A stretch of 64,000 nucleotides of DNA from Verrucomicrobiota bacterium. GTDB lineage: Bacteria > Verrucomicrobiota > Verrucomicrobiia > Verrucomicrobiales > Akkermansiaceae. The DNA is taken from NCBI GenBank assembly GCA_030835305.1, contig JAURPJ010000120.1, positions 1 through 64,000 of the forward strand. The letters are read 5' to 3'. The translations under genes were made by a program, and so were the position numbers. The notes beneath the pieces were generated by a model, which did no database searches, was not told the DNA's origin, and worked only from the letters and a program-made list of their open reading frames with translations. How positions within the stretch are numbered: the stretch's first letter is position 1; the number at the start of each line of letters is the position of its first letter. This document shows positions 34,035 through 43,684 of this stretch, one piece after another.

Positions 34035-36019
34035 ATCGCATTTCCGAATTCCTGATCCCCGCTAAAAACCTTCACCGCCTCAGCAAGCCTTTCCATGACG
34101 CGCTCCAAATCACCGCCCCGCTCGATCTCTTCCAACATCCGGGTCACACCGAACTTCTCGCCCTCCGCATTACTCGCATTCTGGAATCCCTCGGTGAAAC
34201 AAATCAGCCTTCGTAAGCCTTGCAACGGTGCGGTCACCGTTCCATAACGTGTTCTCTCGTCAGCTCTTAAAGCCGGCCCGCGAGCATGATCCGGCGGCAC
34301 CAATTGACGAACGCCATCCACGAAAACCGCGATCGGATTCACGTGCCCCGCCACCGAGAGCTGAATCTCGGCCTTCGTCAAATCCACCACCCCATAAAAC
34401 GCCGTCGCTTTAGCCTCATGCCCCGATTCCACCAACAAGTGAGCCAGCCCTACGTTGATTCCGGTCAAAAAAGCCCCCGCATCTCCTGCCGAAGCAATCT
34501 CCTTCTCGATCAACCCCCTCAACATCGATACGATCAAAGCCGAGCGCACTCCCTTGTCAAAGACCTCACCCATTAAAAAACCAACCCGGTCCGAACCCAG
34601 CGGCACAACCTCAAAAAATTCACCCGTCAAGAGGCGGGCCGGTTCATAAAGACGGCAAAAATCCATCGTCAAACCTCCAGCCGAAATCGACGGGAATTCA
34701 TCAGGCAAAAGCGCCTGCTGCACCTCACGCGCCAGCTGCAGTTCCTCGGCCATTTCACGATTTTTCTTCTCGTAGGTCGCTGCCAGTTTACGGAGGTCGG
34801 ACTGTGCCACCATCATGTCAGAAATATCGCTCGAGACCCCAAAAGTTCCGACTATGTTCCCCTCACTGTCGCGCCAGGGATATTTCGAGGTCATCACCCA
34901 GGTGTCCTTCTTCCCCCCCCAAACCTCCTTCTCGATCGTTCCCACGATCGCCTCTCCCGACTCCATGATTTGTTTCTCATCAGCCTCCGTTTTCCTCCAG
35001 TGTTCCTCGGAAAAAATATCCCGATCCGACTTATCATAAAGAGTTTCAGGACCGCCGAACCCGAACCACTCCGCGATAGCCTGATTAGCGATGACAAATT
35101 CATGATCCCGATTCTTAAAGTAGACATGAAGTGGCACACTGTCGATGACCAGACGCAGCCTTTCCCGCTCCTCCTCGATAAGCTGATTCTGCGCATTGAG
35201 CTGCGAAGTCACCTTTTCCTGGGCTTCGCGCGTCCGCATCAATTCGGAAATATCAATGGTCACCCCAAAGGTCCCCCGCACCTTGCCATCGTGACCGATC
35301 CACGCATGCTTCGTGCTTTTCACCCAGGTGTCTTCACGGTTCGCCCACTTCTCATGCTCGGTCAAATCCTCCACTCCACCGCCCGAAGCCATAATCTCCT
35401 TCTCTACCATTCGCGCGTGACGGGCATGCTCCTCACTGAAGAAATCAGCATCGGATTTCCCGACCAACTGATTGACGGAACTTAAGCCCATCTTTCGCGC
35501 TGTCGGCAGATTCGCCATCACAAAACGCGACTCCTCGTCCTTAAAATAAACATTCATGGGAATGTTATCCAAAAGAGTTTCGATGAGATGACGCTCCTCG
35601 GCCAACTGACGCTCCGCCTCTTTGCGCTTTGAGATATCGATCAAGCTACCCGCAATCCGGGTCACCCCCCCAAGTCCGTCCCGCACCGGAGTGCCCCGCA
35701 CCCGGAAAGATCTCCAATCCCCCCGGTTTGTCTTCACTCTGGGCTCCACCGCAAACAAGTCCTCACCCTCCTGTAAAACACGCCGCAGGGCTTCGTTCAC
35801 GGCTGCCACCGAGGCCCCGTCCATATGCTCACTGCGATCCTGAAAAAAATTCGGCATCTCATCCTTGCGATACCCCATAAACCGGCAAACCCGCGGCGAA
35901 AAATAGATGGTCCCCTTCACCAGGTCCCAATCCCAGATGCCCTCTCTCGAGGCTTGGAGCACCAACTGCAGCCGGTCTTCTTTCCAACTCGCCATCTTCA
36001 AGCTCTGAAGAAACACCAC
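34004..36019 (-). CDS. triple-PAS sensor with degenerate SpoIIE-type phosphatase domain
   Basis: 671 residues, a paralogue of the following gene with the same order: PAS at about 20-135, 150-275 and 290-410, coiled coil, SpoIIE domain at about 450-665. In the phosphatase part the metal-binding Asp positions are changed: LTGEFFEVVPL instead of LAGDFFEVIPL, and LMGEVFDKGVRSALIVSM instead of VCDVMGHGVRSS. The AGH loop remains as VAGHVNPIAV. Loss of two Asp residues suggests weak or no phosphatase activity, so it may act as a regulator or partner of its neighbour. It starts 40 bases after the glcD-like gene. Confidence 0.9.
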   Translation of the reverse strand: MVFLQSLKMASWKEDRLQLVLQASREGIWDWDLVKGTIYFSPRVCRFMGYRKDEMPNFFQDRSEHMDGASVAAVNEALRRVLQEGEDLFAVEPRVKTNRGDWRSFRVRGTPVRDGLGGVTRIAGSLIDISKRKEAERQLAEERHLIETLLDNIPMNVYFKDEESRFVMANLPTARKMGLSSVNQLVGKSDADFFSEEHARHARMVEKEIMASGGGVEDLTEHEKWANREDTWVKSTKHAWIGHDGKVRGTFGVTIDISELMRTREAQEKVTSQLNAQNQLIEEERERLRLVIDSVPLHVYFKNRDHEFVIANQAIAEWFGFGGPETLYDKSDRDIFSEEHWRKTEADEKQIMESGEAIVGTIEKEVWGGKKDTWVMTSKYPWRDSEGNIVGTFGVSSDISDMMVAQSDLRKLAATYEKKNREMAEELQLAREVQQALLPDEFPSISAGGLTMDFCRLYEPARLLTGEFFEVVPLGSDRVGFLMGEVFDKGVRSALIVSMLRGLIEKEIASAGDAGAFLTGINVGLAHLLVESGHEAKATAFYGVVDLTKAEIQLSVAGHVNPIAVFVDGVRQLVPPDHARGPALRADERTRYGTVTAPLQGLRRLICFTEGFQNASNAEGEKFGVTRMLEEIERGGDLERVMERLAEAVKVFSGDQEFGNAICLLGWEITR

Positions 36020-36059
36020 TTGCCCTCTGGCCTCAACGCAAAAGACAACAATCTCAAAA

Positions 36060-37424
36060 TCAATCCAAAAACTTGCCGGGGTTCAAAATCCGATTGGGGT
36101 CGAAAGCATCCTTCACCGTCAGGTGGGCAGTAAAACCAGCCTCACCAAGCGCCTCATTAATCCACCGCTTTTTCGCCAATCCTACTCCGTGCTCCCCCGT
36201 GATCACCCCCCCGTTCTCAAGCACCCAGGTGAAAAGAACATCCAGAGCCGCATCGGCTTGTTCGCGAACGTCCGGATCATCGTAGTCCTCCACCATCAAA
36301 TTTGTGTGAATATTGCCGTCGCCCGCATGGCCGAAACAGGCCACCGGAATCCCGGTCCGTTCCTCAAGCCCCGCCGCAAAGTTGGCTAGCTCCACCAGCT
36401 TGGAGCGCGGCACCACAATGTCCTCATTCAACTTCGTCAGACCGGTCGCCCGTAACGAATAAGAAAAATCCCGGCGCAACTGCCACACCTTCTCGCAAGC
36501 CTCCTCATCACCATGCAACTCACTCGACAAGGCCCCAGCCCCATTCAGCACTTCTTGCAGTTCCTCCAGCTCACCCGCCACCGCCTTCACCCGACCATCG
36601 ATCTCGACAATCAAATGCGCCTTTCCCGGCGGCAAGGAATCCTCTCCCAAATAAGCCCGCGCCGCCTTCAAAGTGAACTCATCCGTAATCTCGAGCGCCG
36701 ACGGTAAATGCCCCGCATTAAGAATCGCCTGTACCGCTCCCGCCGCATCGACAAACTCCGGAAACGTCGCCGTCAACATCGCCCTCGTCTGCGGATGCGG
36801 AATGATACGCAAGGTCGCTTCGGTGATCACTCCCAGCATCCCCTCACTCCCGACAAAGAGATGGAGCAAATCAAAGCCCGTCTTGTTCTTATGACACCGC
36901 CCTCCGACATCTAGAACTTCGCCGCTCGCCAAAACCACCTCCAGTCCCAAAACGTAATTCTTCGTCACCCCGTATTTCAAGCACCGGGGACCTCCCGCAT
37001 TGGTCGCCAAATTTCCACCGATCGAACACTCGTTTAATGAAGCCGGATCCGGCGGATAATACCAACGGAGTTCGCTCACCGCGTCCTGCAGATCCTTCAA
37101 AATGACTCCCGGCTGGGTCACCACCACACCATCCTCCGGCGCAATCTCCACCAGCGACTTCATCCGCGCCACCGACAGTACTATCCCGCCTTCAACCGGG
37201 ACACAGCCGCCCACATAACCCACCCCCGCACCCCTGGTCGTTACCGGGATCAGCCGTTCATTGGCAAACTTCATCACAGCCACCACATCATCCCGACATT
37301 CCGCAAACACCACCACCTCCGGCACATGAGAAAAATTCCACCGGTCGGTGCCATGCTCCTCAAGCACCTCCGCCATCGTTGAAACCTTGCCGTCCCCCAA
37401 AAGCTCACGTAGTTCGTCAATCAC
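36060..37424 (-). CDS. FAD-linked oxidase, glycolate/D-lactate dehydrogenase GlcD type
   Basis: 454 residues. The PCMH-type FAD-binding domain spans about 35-210: RGAGVGYVGGCVPVEGGIVL, PPDPASLNECSIGGNLATNA and FVGSEGMLGVITEATL. The C-terminal substrate domain includes VACFGHAGDGNIHTNLMV, the hallmark ITGEHGVGLAKKRW and a typical end DPNRILNPGKFLD. It oxidises a D-2-hydroxyacid such as glycolate or D-lactate. GlcE/GlcF partners are not adjacent. It is the first gene of the run that continues through the PAS-SpoIIE pair to pfkA. Confidence 0.92.
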   Translation of the reverse strand: MIDELRELLGDGKVSTMAEVLEEHGTDRWNFSHVPEVVVFAECRDDVVAVMKFANERLIPVTTRGAGVGYVGGCVPVEGGIVLSVARMKSLVEIAPEDGVVVTQPGVILKDLQDAVSELRWYYPPDPASLNECSIGGNLATNAGGPRCLKYGVTKNYVLGLEVVLASGEVLDVGGRCHKNKTGFDLLHLFVGSEGMLGVITEATLRIIPHPQTRAMLTATFPEFVDAAGAVQAILNAGHLPSALEITDEFTLKAARAYLGEDSLPPGKAHLIVEIDGRVKAVAGELEELQEVLNGAGALSSELHGDEEACEKVWQLRRDFSYSLRATGLTKLNEDIVVPRSKLVELANFAAGLEERTGIPVACFGHAGDGNIHTNLMVEDYDDPDVREQADAALDVLFTWVLENGGVITGEHGVGLAKKRWINEALGEAGFTAHLTVKDAFDPNRILNPGKFLD

Positions 37425-37516
37425 AAGTCCTACTTGCCAAAATCCCCCAAAAACACAAACGCGAACTAAGGAGTCCTTAATTTGATACAGTCCAATGACT
37501 GCCTCATCTTTTCAGG

Positions 37517-37995
37517 ATGGAACATTGGCCAAAGAGAATGCTGATTCTAATTCCCTCCAATTCATCAACTCGCACCGATGCCAATCCAAGTCGAACTATC
37601 ACCCCTTACGAACGACGAAATGTTGTTGTTCATGCCAAAATCGTTTCCGCAAAAATCTGCCTCGCCGCATTGGTGCGGGCTTACGATGCTTTTTACGATA
37701 AATACCAAATCTTGCCGGGCAGCGATTCTTCGGCAATCGACGCCGGCGAAATCTCAAACAATCCTTCAATGGCTTCCCTGATTGACTTGCTTGTTGCTGT
37801 GGACGACAATTCGGGGTTCCAGACCTTTTCGAATACAAAAGTTCCGGTGATTTAAAGAAGGACGACCTCTTCCGCGTCCCAAACTTGGCCGAACTCTTTG
37901 ACAACTCTTTTACCCACAAGTCAATTACGACCACCTCAAATCCCTCCGTAGGGACCGATTTCAGCAACCGCCTTGTCAACGAAGACGCCATTTAG
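37517..37995 (+). pseudogene. probable pseudopilin-like remnant, frameshifted
   Basis: The first frame (37517-37855) contains AKICLAALVRAYDAFYDKYQ, then ILPG, and MASLIDLLVAVDD, which looks like the part of a solo pseudopilin after the N-terminal helix (alpha-spine residues, Tyr-rich, then LPG). The helix with FTLVE is absent. Another frame continues with DLFEYKSSGDLKKDDLFRVP and NLAELFDNSFTHKS to TAG 37993-37995. At least one frameshift joins the parts. The call rests on pattern resemblance only. Confidence 0.4.
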
Positions 37996-38032
37996 TGATC
38001 GCATCAGCAAGGAATTTCCGCAAAACTCCCCT

Positions 38033-41000
38033 ATGCGTTTTGCCCTAACAGCCTTACTTCTGACATCACCTCTCATTGCGAAGGACTTTGCCCAAAGCCC
38101 AAAACTTCAAGCCAAAGACTCCCGGCGACTGCACGAACTTACTGCAGACATCGCCGGACTTGAAATCATCGAACTCTACGTCAACGACCTCGGCAATGAG
38201 TCCCACGATTGGGCCGCCTGGATCGACCCAACCTTCCATACCAAGGACGGAAAAAAGATCCCGGTTATCAAGGAATTCATCAGCAACCACGAACAGGCCT
38301 GGGGAAGCCTGGGAATCAATCACTCGGTCGGGGGAGGATCGCTTTCCATCGATGGCAAAACCTACCAAAAGGGCTTGGGCACCCACGCCAAGTCGGTCAT
38401 TCAGCTAAAAGTCCCAAAGGGAGCTGTCAAGTTCACGGCCCAGGTCGGACTCGATGACGGCGGCGCCAAACAACAAGGCAAGATCACCGAAGCCGCCGTT
38501 CAATTCGTCGTCCGCGCCCCCAAGGATCCCAACGCCCCGTGGGAATCCGAAATCGATCATGCGCTCGTCGACCTCGCCCAGTTCAAGCTCCCCGAAGATC
38601 TCGAAATCACAGTTTGGGCCACCTCGCCCTACCTTTACAACCCCACCAATATTGACTTCGACCACGCCGGACGCATGTGGGTTGCCGAAGGCGTCAACTA
38701 TCGCCGCCATAACGGGCGCCGCCAAGGCGGTGACCGCATCGCAGTCGTACAAGACACCGATGGCGATGGCAAAGCCGACACCTCCCACACCTTCGTGCAG
38801 GAAAAAGGACTTGTCGCCCCGCTCGGCGTCGCCGTTTTTGACAACGTCATTTACGTCTCCCAGCCACCCGAACTCCTCGTTTACACCGACGTCGATCGTG
38901 ACCTCAAATTTGACCCCGCCATCGACAAACGCGAAGTCCTCCTGACCGGCTTCAATGCCAAAAACCACGATCACTCCCTCCACTCTGTCACAGGTGGGCC
39001 GGACGGAAAACTCTACTTCAACAACGGCAACTGCGGCGCTGTTTTTAAAGACAACTCCGGCAAGAATTTCTACATGGGCGGCCCCTACAAAGGCGGCGGC
39101 GGCGAATGGCCTGCTGATCACCTCGCTGTCTCCGGCAAACGCTCGGACGACGGACACATTTGGACCTCCGGCTTCACTGTGCGCATGAACCCCGATGGAA
39201 CCAACGCCGAAATCATCGGCCACGGCTACCGCAATTCCTACGAGCAATCGCTCGACTCCTTCGGCAACGCGTTCCAAAATGACAACGACGATCCACCGGC
39301 ATGCCGTGTTTCCTACATACTTGAATACGGATGCGCCGGCTACTTCACCCGCGATGCCAAACAAGGTTACCGCGCCGTCAAACGTCCCGGTCAGGATCAC
39401 GGTCGTGCCCACTGGCGTCAGGATGACCCGGGCACGATGGACGTCGGTCACATCTACGGAGGCGGCTCTCCTACCGGAGTCACCATGTATGAAAACGGAG
39501 CGCTCCCCGAAAGCTACAATGGATCCTTCTTTGCCTGCGAACCCGGCAAAAACACCGTCTTCCACTACAAGCCCGAACCCCAAGGTGCTACCTTCAAGCT
39601 CGAGCAAGGCAATCTCACCACCACTAACCCGAACAAGCAATACGCGGGTTCCGACTTCGTTGGCGGTGGCGCTGACCCGAACGATACCAAGATCCTCTTC
39701 CGCCCGTCCGACGTTGTCGTTGGACCGGACGGAGCGATCTATATTTCCGATTGGTATGACGCCCGCGTGGGCGGACACGGGGACCGCGATGACTCCTGCT
39801 CCGGCACGATCTACCGCATCGCGCCAAAAGGCTTCAAACCCGAGATTCCAAAGTTCGACCTCAAGACCGTCGAAGGAGCCATCACCGCTTTAAAAAGCCC
39901 CGCCATCAACACCCGCTTCCTCGGCTTCACCGCCCTCAAGGAAATGGGAGAACAAGCTCTCCCGGCGTTGGCGCAGTTTGCCGATGAAAGCAATCCCATG
40001 ATCGCCGTTCGCGCCATCTGGCTTCTCCCCCACCTCGGTGAAAGGGGCCTTGAAGCATGCGTGAACCTTCTTGATCATGATGCACCTTTGGCCCGCCTCA
40101 CCGCTTACCGTGCCCTGCGCCGCGCCGACCAAGACATCTTGCCCCACGCCGAAAAAATGGCGAACGACCCGGACCCCGGAGTCCGACGGGATGTCGCCCT
40201 CTCTCTCCGTGATCTTCCCGCTGCCAAGACGAAGCACATCTTCGCCAAGCTCGCTCCGCAAGTCGACCACACTGACAAGAATGCTGTCGAAGCCATCGGG
40301 CTGGGCTCCGCCAATCAGGAATCCGAGATCTGGCTCGCCATCAAAGCGGCCATGAAGCCCGGCGCTCCTCACGAATGGTCCGACCAATTCGCGAAGCTCA
40401 CTTGGCGACTCTGGCCCGCCGCCGCCGTCAAAGACCTCCACGCCCGCGCCAATCATTCCTCGCTCACTCACGAGCAGCGCGCCTTCGCCATCGAATCGCT
40501 CGCCTTCATCGATGATCCATCATCGGCCGAAGCCATGCTCGACCTCGCCGCGAAAGGCCTGTCCAAAGGTGAAGCCGCTCTCTGGCTTCTCCGCAACGCC
40601 AACGGCGAGTGGCAGAAATACGGAGTCATGGAGGAGCTCAAAATGCGTGGTATCTACGATCCCTCCAAGGTCGTCGTTGCCTCAATCACTGCTCCAAAAC
40701 CAGACAAGCCCAAGTTTTCGGTCGAAGATGTCCTTAAGCTCAAAGGTGACGCGGCCAAAGGAAAGGTCACCGCAAACCGATGCATCATGTGCCATGAATT
40801 CAATGGCGTGGGAGTCAACTACGGTCCTAATCTAAAAGGCTGGGGTGAAGGGCAAACGCCAGAAATCATCGCCCTCTCCATCATCGATCCTTCTGCCGAA
40901 ATTTCCCACGGCTACTCCGGTTCCGGAATCGAGCTCAAGGAGGGCGGACACGTTCACGGCATCGCCTCGAGCGATGGCGACCCCATGATCATCACTTCCA

Positions 41001-41152
41001 CAGGCGGATTGACCCAAATGATTCCACGCAACCGCGTGAAGAGCAAACGCCCATACAAGCTACAGCATTCCCTCATGCTTTCGGCCGACCAAATGGGTCT
41101 CACTCCTCAGGACGTCGCCGACCTCGCCGCCTTCCTCAAAGCTTACAAGTAA
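38033..41152 (+). CDS. PVC-type secreted haem protein with NPCBM, propeller, HEAT and CxxCH domains
   Basis: 1039 residues from ATG 38033, which gives a signal peptide (MRFALTALLLTSPLIAK); the 20 residues of a longer start are not leader-like. Domains in order: NPCBM-type carbohydrate-binding module at about 35-160 (WGSLGINHSVGGGSLSIDGK, GLGTHAKSVI), a membrane-bound-dehydrogenase-type beta-propeller at about 175-600 (FDHAGRMWVAEGVNYRRHNG, VGPDGAIYISDWYD), HEAT-like repeats at about 610-880, and a C-terminal c-type haem domain with NRCIMCHEFNG. Family members are hallmarks of Planctomycetes and Verrucomicrobia and are thought to oxidise sugars or polysaccharides in the periplasm. Confidence 0.92.
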   Translation: MRFALTALLLTSPLIAKDFAQSPKLQAKDSRRLHELTADIAGLEIIELYVNDLGNESHDWAAWIDPTFHTKDGKKIPVIKEFISNHEQAWGSLGINHSVGGGSLSIDGKTYQKGLGTHAKSVIQLKVPKGAVKFTAQVGLDDGGAKQQGKITEAAVQFVVRAPKDPNAPWESEIDHALVDLAQFKLPEDLEITVWATSPYLYNPTNIDFDHAGRMWVAEGVNYRRHNGRRQGGDRIAVVQDTDGDGKADTSHTFVQEKGLVAPLGVAVFDNVIYVSQPPELLVYTDVDRDLKFDPAIDKREVLLTGFNAKNHDHSLHSVTGGPDGKLYFNNGNCGAVFKDNSGKNFYMGGPYKGGGGEWPADHLAVSGKRSDDGHIWTSGFTVRMNPDGTNAEIIGHGYRNSYEQSLDSFGNAFQNDNDDPPACRVSYILEYGCAGYFTRDAKQGYRAVKRPGQDHGRAHWRQDDPGTMDVGHIYGGGSPTGVTMYENGALPESYNGSFFACEPGKNTVFHYKPEPQGATFKLEQGNLTTTNPNKQYAGSDFVGGGADPNDTKILFRPSDVVVGPDGAIYISDWYDARVGGHGDRDDSCSGTIYRIAPKGFKPEIPKFDLKTVEGAITALKSPAINTRFLGFTALKEMGEQALPALAQFADESNPMIAVRAIWLLPHLGERGLEACVNLLDHDAPLARLTAYRALRRADQDILPHAEKMANDPDPGVRRDVALSLRDLPAAKTKHIFAKLAPQVDHTDKNAVEAIGLGSANQESEIWLAIKAAMKPGAPHEWSDQFAKLTWRLWPAAAVKDLHARANHSSLTHEQRAFAIESLAFIDDPSSAEAMLDLAAKGLSKGEAALWLLRNANGEWQKYGVMEELKMRGIYDPSKVVVASITAPKPDKPKFSVEDVLKLKGDAAKGKVTANRCIMCHEFNGVGVNYGPNLKGWGEGQTPEIIALSIIDPSAEISHGYSGSGIELKEGGHVHGIASSDGDPMIITSTGGLTQMIPRNRVKSKRPYKLQHSLMLSADQMGLTPQDVADLAAFLKAYK

Positions 41153-41154
41153 GC

Positions 41155-41177
41155 GTAGCCGAAAGTTCCAACTTTCG
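41155..41177. repeat. palindromic intergenic repeat, copy 2
   Basis: GTAGCCGAAAGTTCCAACTTTCG: a perfect 8 bp stem CGAAAGTT/AACTTTCG with two-base loop, five bases after the stop codon of the haem protein at 41152. The arm GTAGCCGAAAG is shared with the longer palindrome at 25037, also placed at a gene end. Confidence 0.6.
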
Positions 41178-41615
41178 AATCACTTCTTCTCAAACCAGCC
41201 CTCGTCCCGAGCGATGGCCGGTTTTTTTGCCCGAGTAGGAATGACAGGAATCGGCTTGAAGCAGACTTTCACGATCACCATATCCCGAGAGGCTATCCTC
41301 CGTTCGTAAAAATCTCCCCGGAAGACCGGTTGATGATCACCGATTCTGAGCGTCTCGCCGACTTAAGTGCCCGGAACCGAGGAGTCGATTCGTCCAGCCA
41401 ACCCATTCCCCCTTCACCGATCACTCCTTTCTCATTTGATCTTCCTTACCCGATAGCCCATACAATACTCCAATTACTAACCGCGGTAATCTTCACAAGT
41501 CCCCCGGCCATCAACTGATTAATGAAACTCACCTCCCTACCTTGGAGGCTATCTGAATGGGGGCCCCAAAAAAGAGGGCGAATTTTTTCACCAGCCCGTT
41601 AGTATATAATAAATC
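41178..41615. other. intergenic region without a recognisable gene
   Basis: About 440 bases between the haem protein and the phosphoesterase. Beyond the palindromic repeat at its left end I see only a 62-codon frame at 41330-41518 without protein-like character. The last 60 bases are AT-rich and probably carry the promoter of the gene at 41616. Confidence 0.5.
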
Positions 41616-43616
41616 ATGAAACACTTTCTCCTCCCTTTGCTTTTCTGCACCACCCCCGCCCTCGCGGATCCCCCCATCAATCCCAACATCGGGCACAATC
41701 ATCACCTTCACCATCACGGCGAGAAACACGAAACGGTCGCTCCCACTCCTGCACGCTTCGTGACCTCTCGAAAAAGTAGCGTCGAGCTCCCGCTCCCCAA
41801 CGAGAAGGATGCTTTTACCTTCATCGTTTACGGTGATCGCACCGGCGGTCCTCCGGAAGGGGTTTCCGTTCTCGCTGACGCCGTCCGTGACACCAATCTC
41901 CTCGAGCCCGACTTCGTCATGACGGTTGGCGATCTCATCAATGGATACAGCAATGAAGAAGTCTGGATGACTCAGATGAAAGAATACAAATCCATCATGA
42001 ACGAACTGGCCTGCCCGTGGTTTCCCGTCGCAGGAAACCACGACATCTACTGGCGCGGCTCTGACAAGACGAAGAAGCCCGAAGGCGAAATGGAATCCGC
42101 TTACGAGATGCACTTCGGCCCGCTCTGGTATGCATTTGAGCACAAAAAATCCTGGTTCATTGTCCTCTACTCCGATGAAGGTGATCCCAAGACCGGAGAA
42201 AAGACCTTTGGCAAACCAGCCGCTCAAAAAATGAGCCCGGAGCAATTCACCTGGCTCGATCAAACCCTGACCAAAGCCAAGGATGCCGAACACGTCTTTC
42301 TCTTCCTCCACCACCCGCGCTGGCTGGGACGTGGCTACGGAGACGATTGGGATAAAGTCCACAAACGTCTCGCTGACGCCGGAAATGTCTCCGCGGTCTT
42401 TGCCGGACACATCCACACCATGCGCTACGACGGCCCCAAAGATGGCATCGAGTATGTCACTCTCGCCACCACCGGCGGCGGCCAATCCGGAGCCATTCCG
42501 CAGGCCGGCTACCTGCATCACTACGACATCGTTACGGTACGCAAGGACCGCATCTCCCTAGCCGCCGTTCCGGTTGGCGAAGTCCTCGACGTTCGTGAAA
42601 TCACCGGCGATCTTGTCGCTCAGGTCAACCGTGTTAAAAGCGCCCCCGTTAAGATCACCCCTCCAATTCCCCTCACAAGCGATGTCGGAGGACGCCACGA
42701 TATCACAGTGACTCTCACCAACCCGAGCGACCGTGCCATTGCGGCCGTTCTTTCTCATAACACCCCTAGTTCTTCCTTCAGCTGCCAACCTGACCACCAT
42801 CACGCCACGCTCAAAGCGGGGGAATCCCTGGACTTCGTATTTACCCTGAATTGGGAAGCCTCCACTTTGGCCGGGAATTTCATCACTCCTTCGTTCAATC
42901 TCGATGCGGAATATCTCGCCAAGGGCTTTGCCTATGAAATCCCAAGACGTTCGATCAGGATCCCCCTCGACTTTCAACTCACCCGCGACGACGACCTCCC
43001 CAATGGAGCCGCCCGGTTCAACGGACAAAACACCGCACTTTCGATCCCGTCGAACCGTTTCAAAATCCAAAAAGAGCTCACCCTTGAGTGTCGTTTCAAT
43101 CCCACCTCCTTTGTCGGTCGGACCGGGTTGGTGACCAAAACCGAGAACTCGGGCTATGGCCTTTTCATCAGCGATGGCCGGCCTTCTTTCTCGATCAATC
43201 TTGATGGAAAATACCTCGTCGTGACGGCCTCATCCCCCGTTTTAAAAACCGACACCTGGCATGACCTCGCGGCAGTCTATGACGGAAAGAAAGCCCGTCT
43301 CTACCTGGATGGCAAACTGATTGGCTCGCAGCAAGGACAAGGCAACCTGAAGGACAACAAACTTCCTCTCATCATCGGAGGTGATGTTGACGGAAGAGGT
43401 CAGGCCACTTCCCACTTCAACGGTCTGATCGATTATGTACGGCTGACTCCCAAGGCTCTATACCAGGCGGAAAACGCCACCTTCCAGGAAGATGCCGATG
43501 GCACCATCATCGACCTCCAGCTAAATGAAAATATCGGCCCTTGGCACCCCGACTCCTCACCTTCAAAGGCCCACTCCATGAGCACCGGCGGCGTGGCGAT
43601 CGAGCCCATAAAATAA
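41616..43616 (+). CDS. secreted calcineurin-like phosphoesterase with LamG-type domain
   Basis: 666 residues with a signal peptide (MKHFLLPLLFCTTPALA) followed by a His-rich stretch (HNHHLHHHGEKHE) that may bind metal. The metallophosphatase domain at about 65-320 has all the motifs: VYGDRTGG, TVGDLINGYS, AGNHDIYW, LFLHHPRW and FAGHIHTMRY. A beta-sandwich linker (about 340-460) is followed by a concanavalin A/LamG-like domain at about 465-640 (LTLECRFNPTSFVGRTGLV, DTWHDLAAVYDGKKARLYLD). The substrate is probably an extracellular phosphoester. Start chosen for the leader peptide. Confidence 0.92.
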   Translation: MKHFLLPLLFCTTPALADPPINPNIGHNHHLHHHGEKHETVAPTPARFVTSRKSSVELPLPNEKDAFTFIVYGDRTGGPPEGVSVLADAVRDTNLLEPDFVMTVGDLINGYSNEEVWMTQMKEYKSIMNELACPWFPVAGNHDIYWRGSDKTKKPEGEMESAYEMHFGPLWYAFEHKKSWFIVLYSDEGDPKTGEKTFGKPAAQKMSPEQFTWLDQTLTKAKDAEHVFLFLHHPRWLGRGYGDDWDKVHKRLADAGNVSAVFAGHIHTMRYDGPKDGIEYVTLATTGGGQSGAIPQAGYLHHYDIVTVRKDRISLAAVPVGEVLDVREITGDLVAQVNRVKSAPVKITPPIPLTSDVGGRHDITVTLTNPSDRAIAAVLSHNTPSSSFSCQPDHHHATLKAGESLDFVFTLNWEASTLAGNFITPSFNLDAEYLAKGFAYEIPRRSIRIPLDFQLTRDDDLPNGAARFNGQNTALSIPSNRFKIQKELTLECRFNPTSFVGRTGLVTKTENSGYGLFISDGRPSFSINLDGKYLVVTASSPVLKTDTWHDLAAVYDGKKARLYLDGKLIGSQQGQGNLKDNKLPLIIGGDVDGRGQATSHFNGLIDYVRLTPKALYQAENATFQEDADGTIIDLQLNENIGPWHPDSSPSKAHSMSTGGVAIEPIK

Positions 43617-43684
43617 TATGGCTCTGTAATATTTTACTCGCCCGAATCACCACCACCCAGGCCTAATCCGGGATCACACGGATG

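Noticed and set aside
38405-39778. Minus-strand frame of 457 codons inside the haem protein gene
   Set aside because: Long antisense frames are common in GC-rich genes. The sense strand encodes recognisable NPCBM and propeller motifs throughout, while the antisense product is a Val/Gly-rich shadow.
41529-42521. Minus-strand frame of 330 codons opposite the phosphoesterase
   Set aside because: The sense frame holds all metallophosphatase motifs. The antisense frame has no family resemblance.
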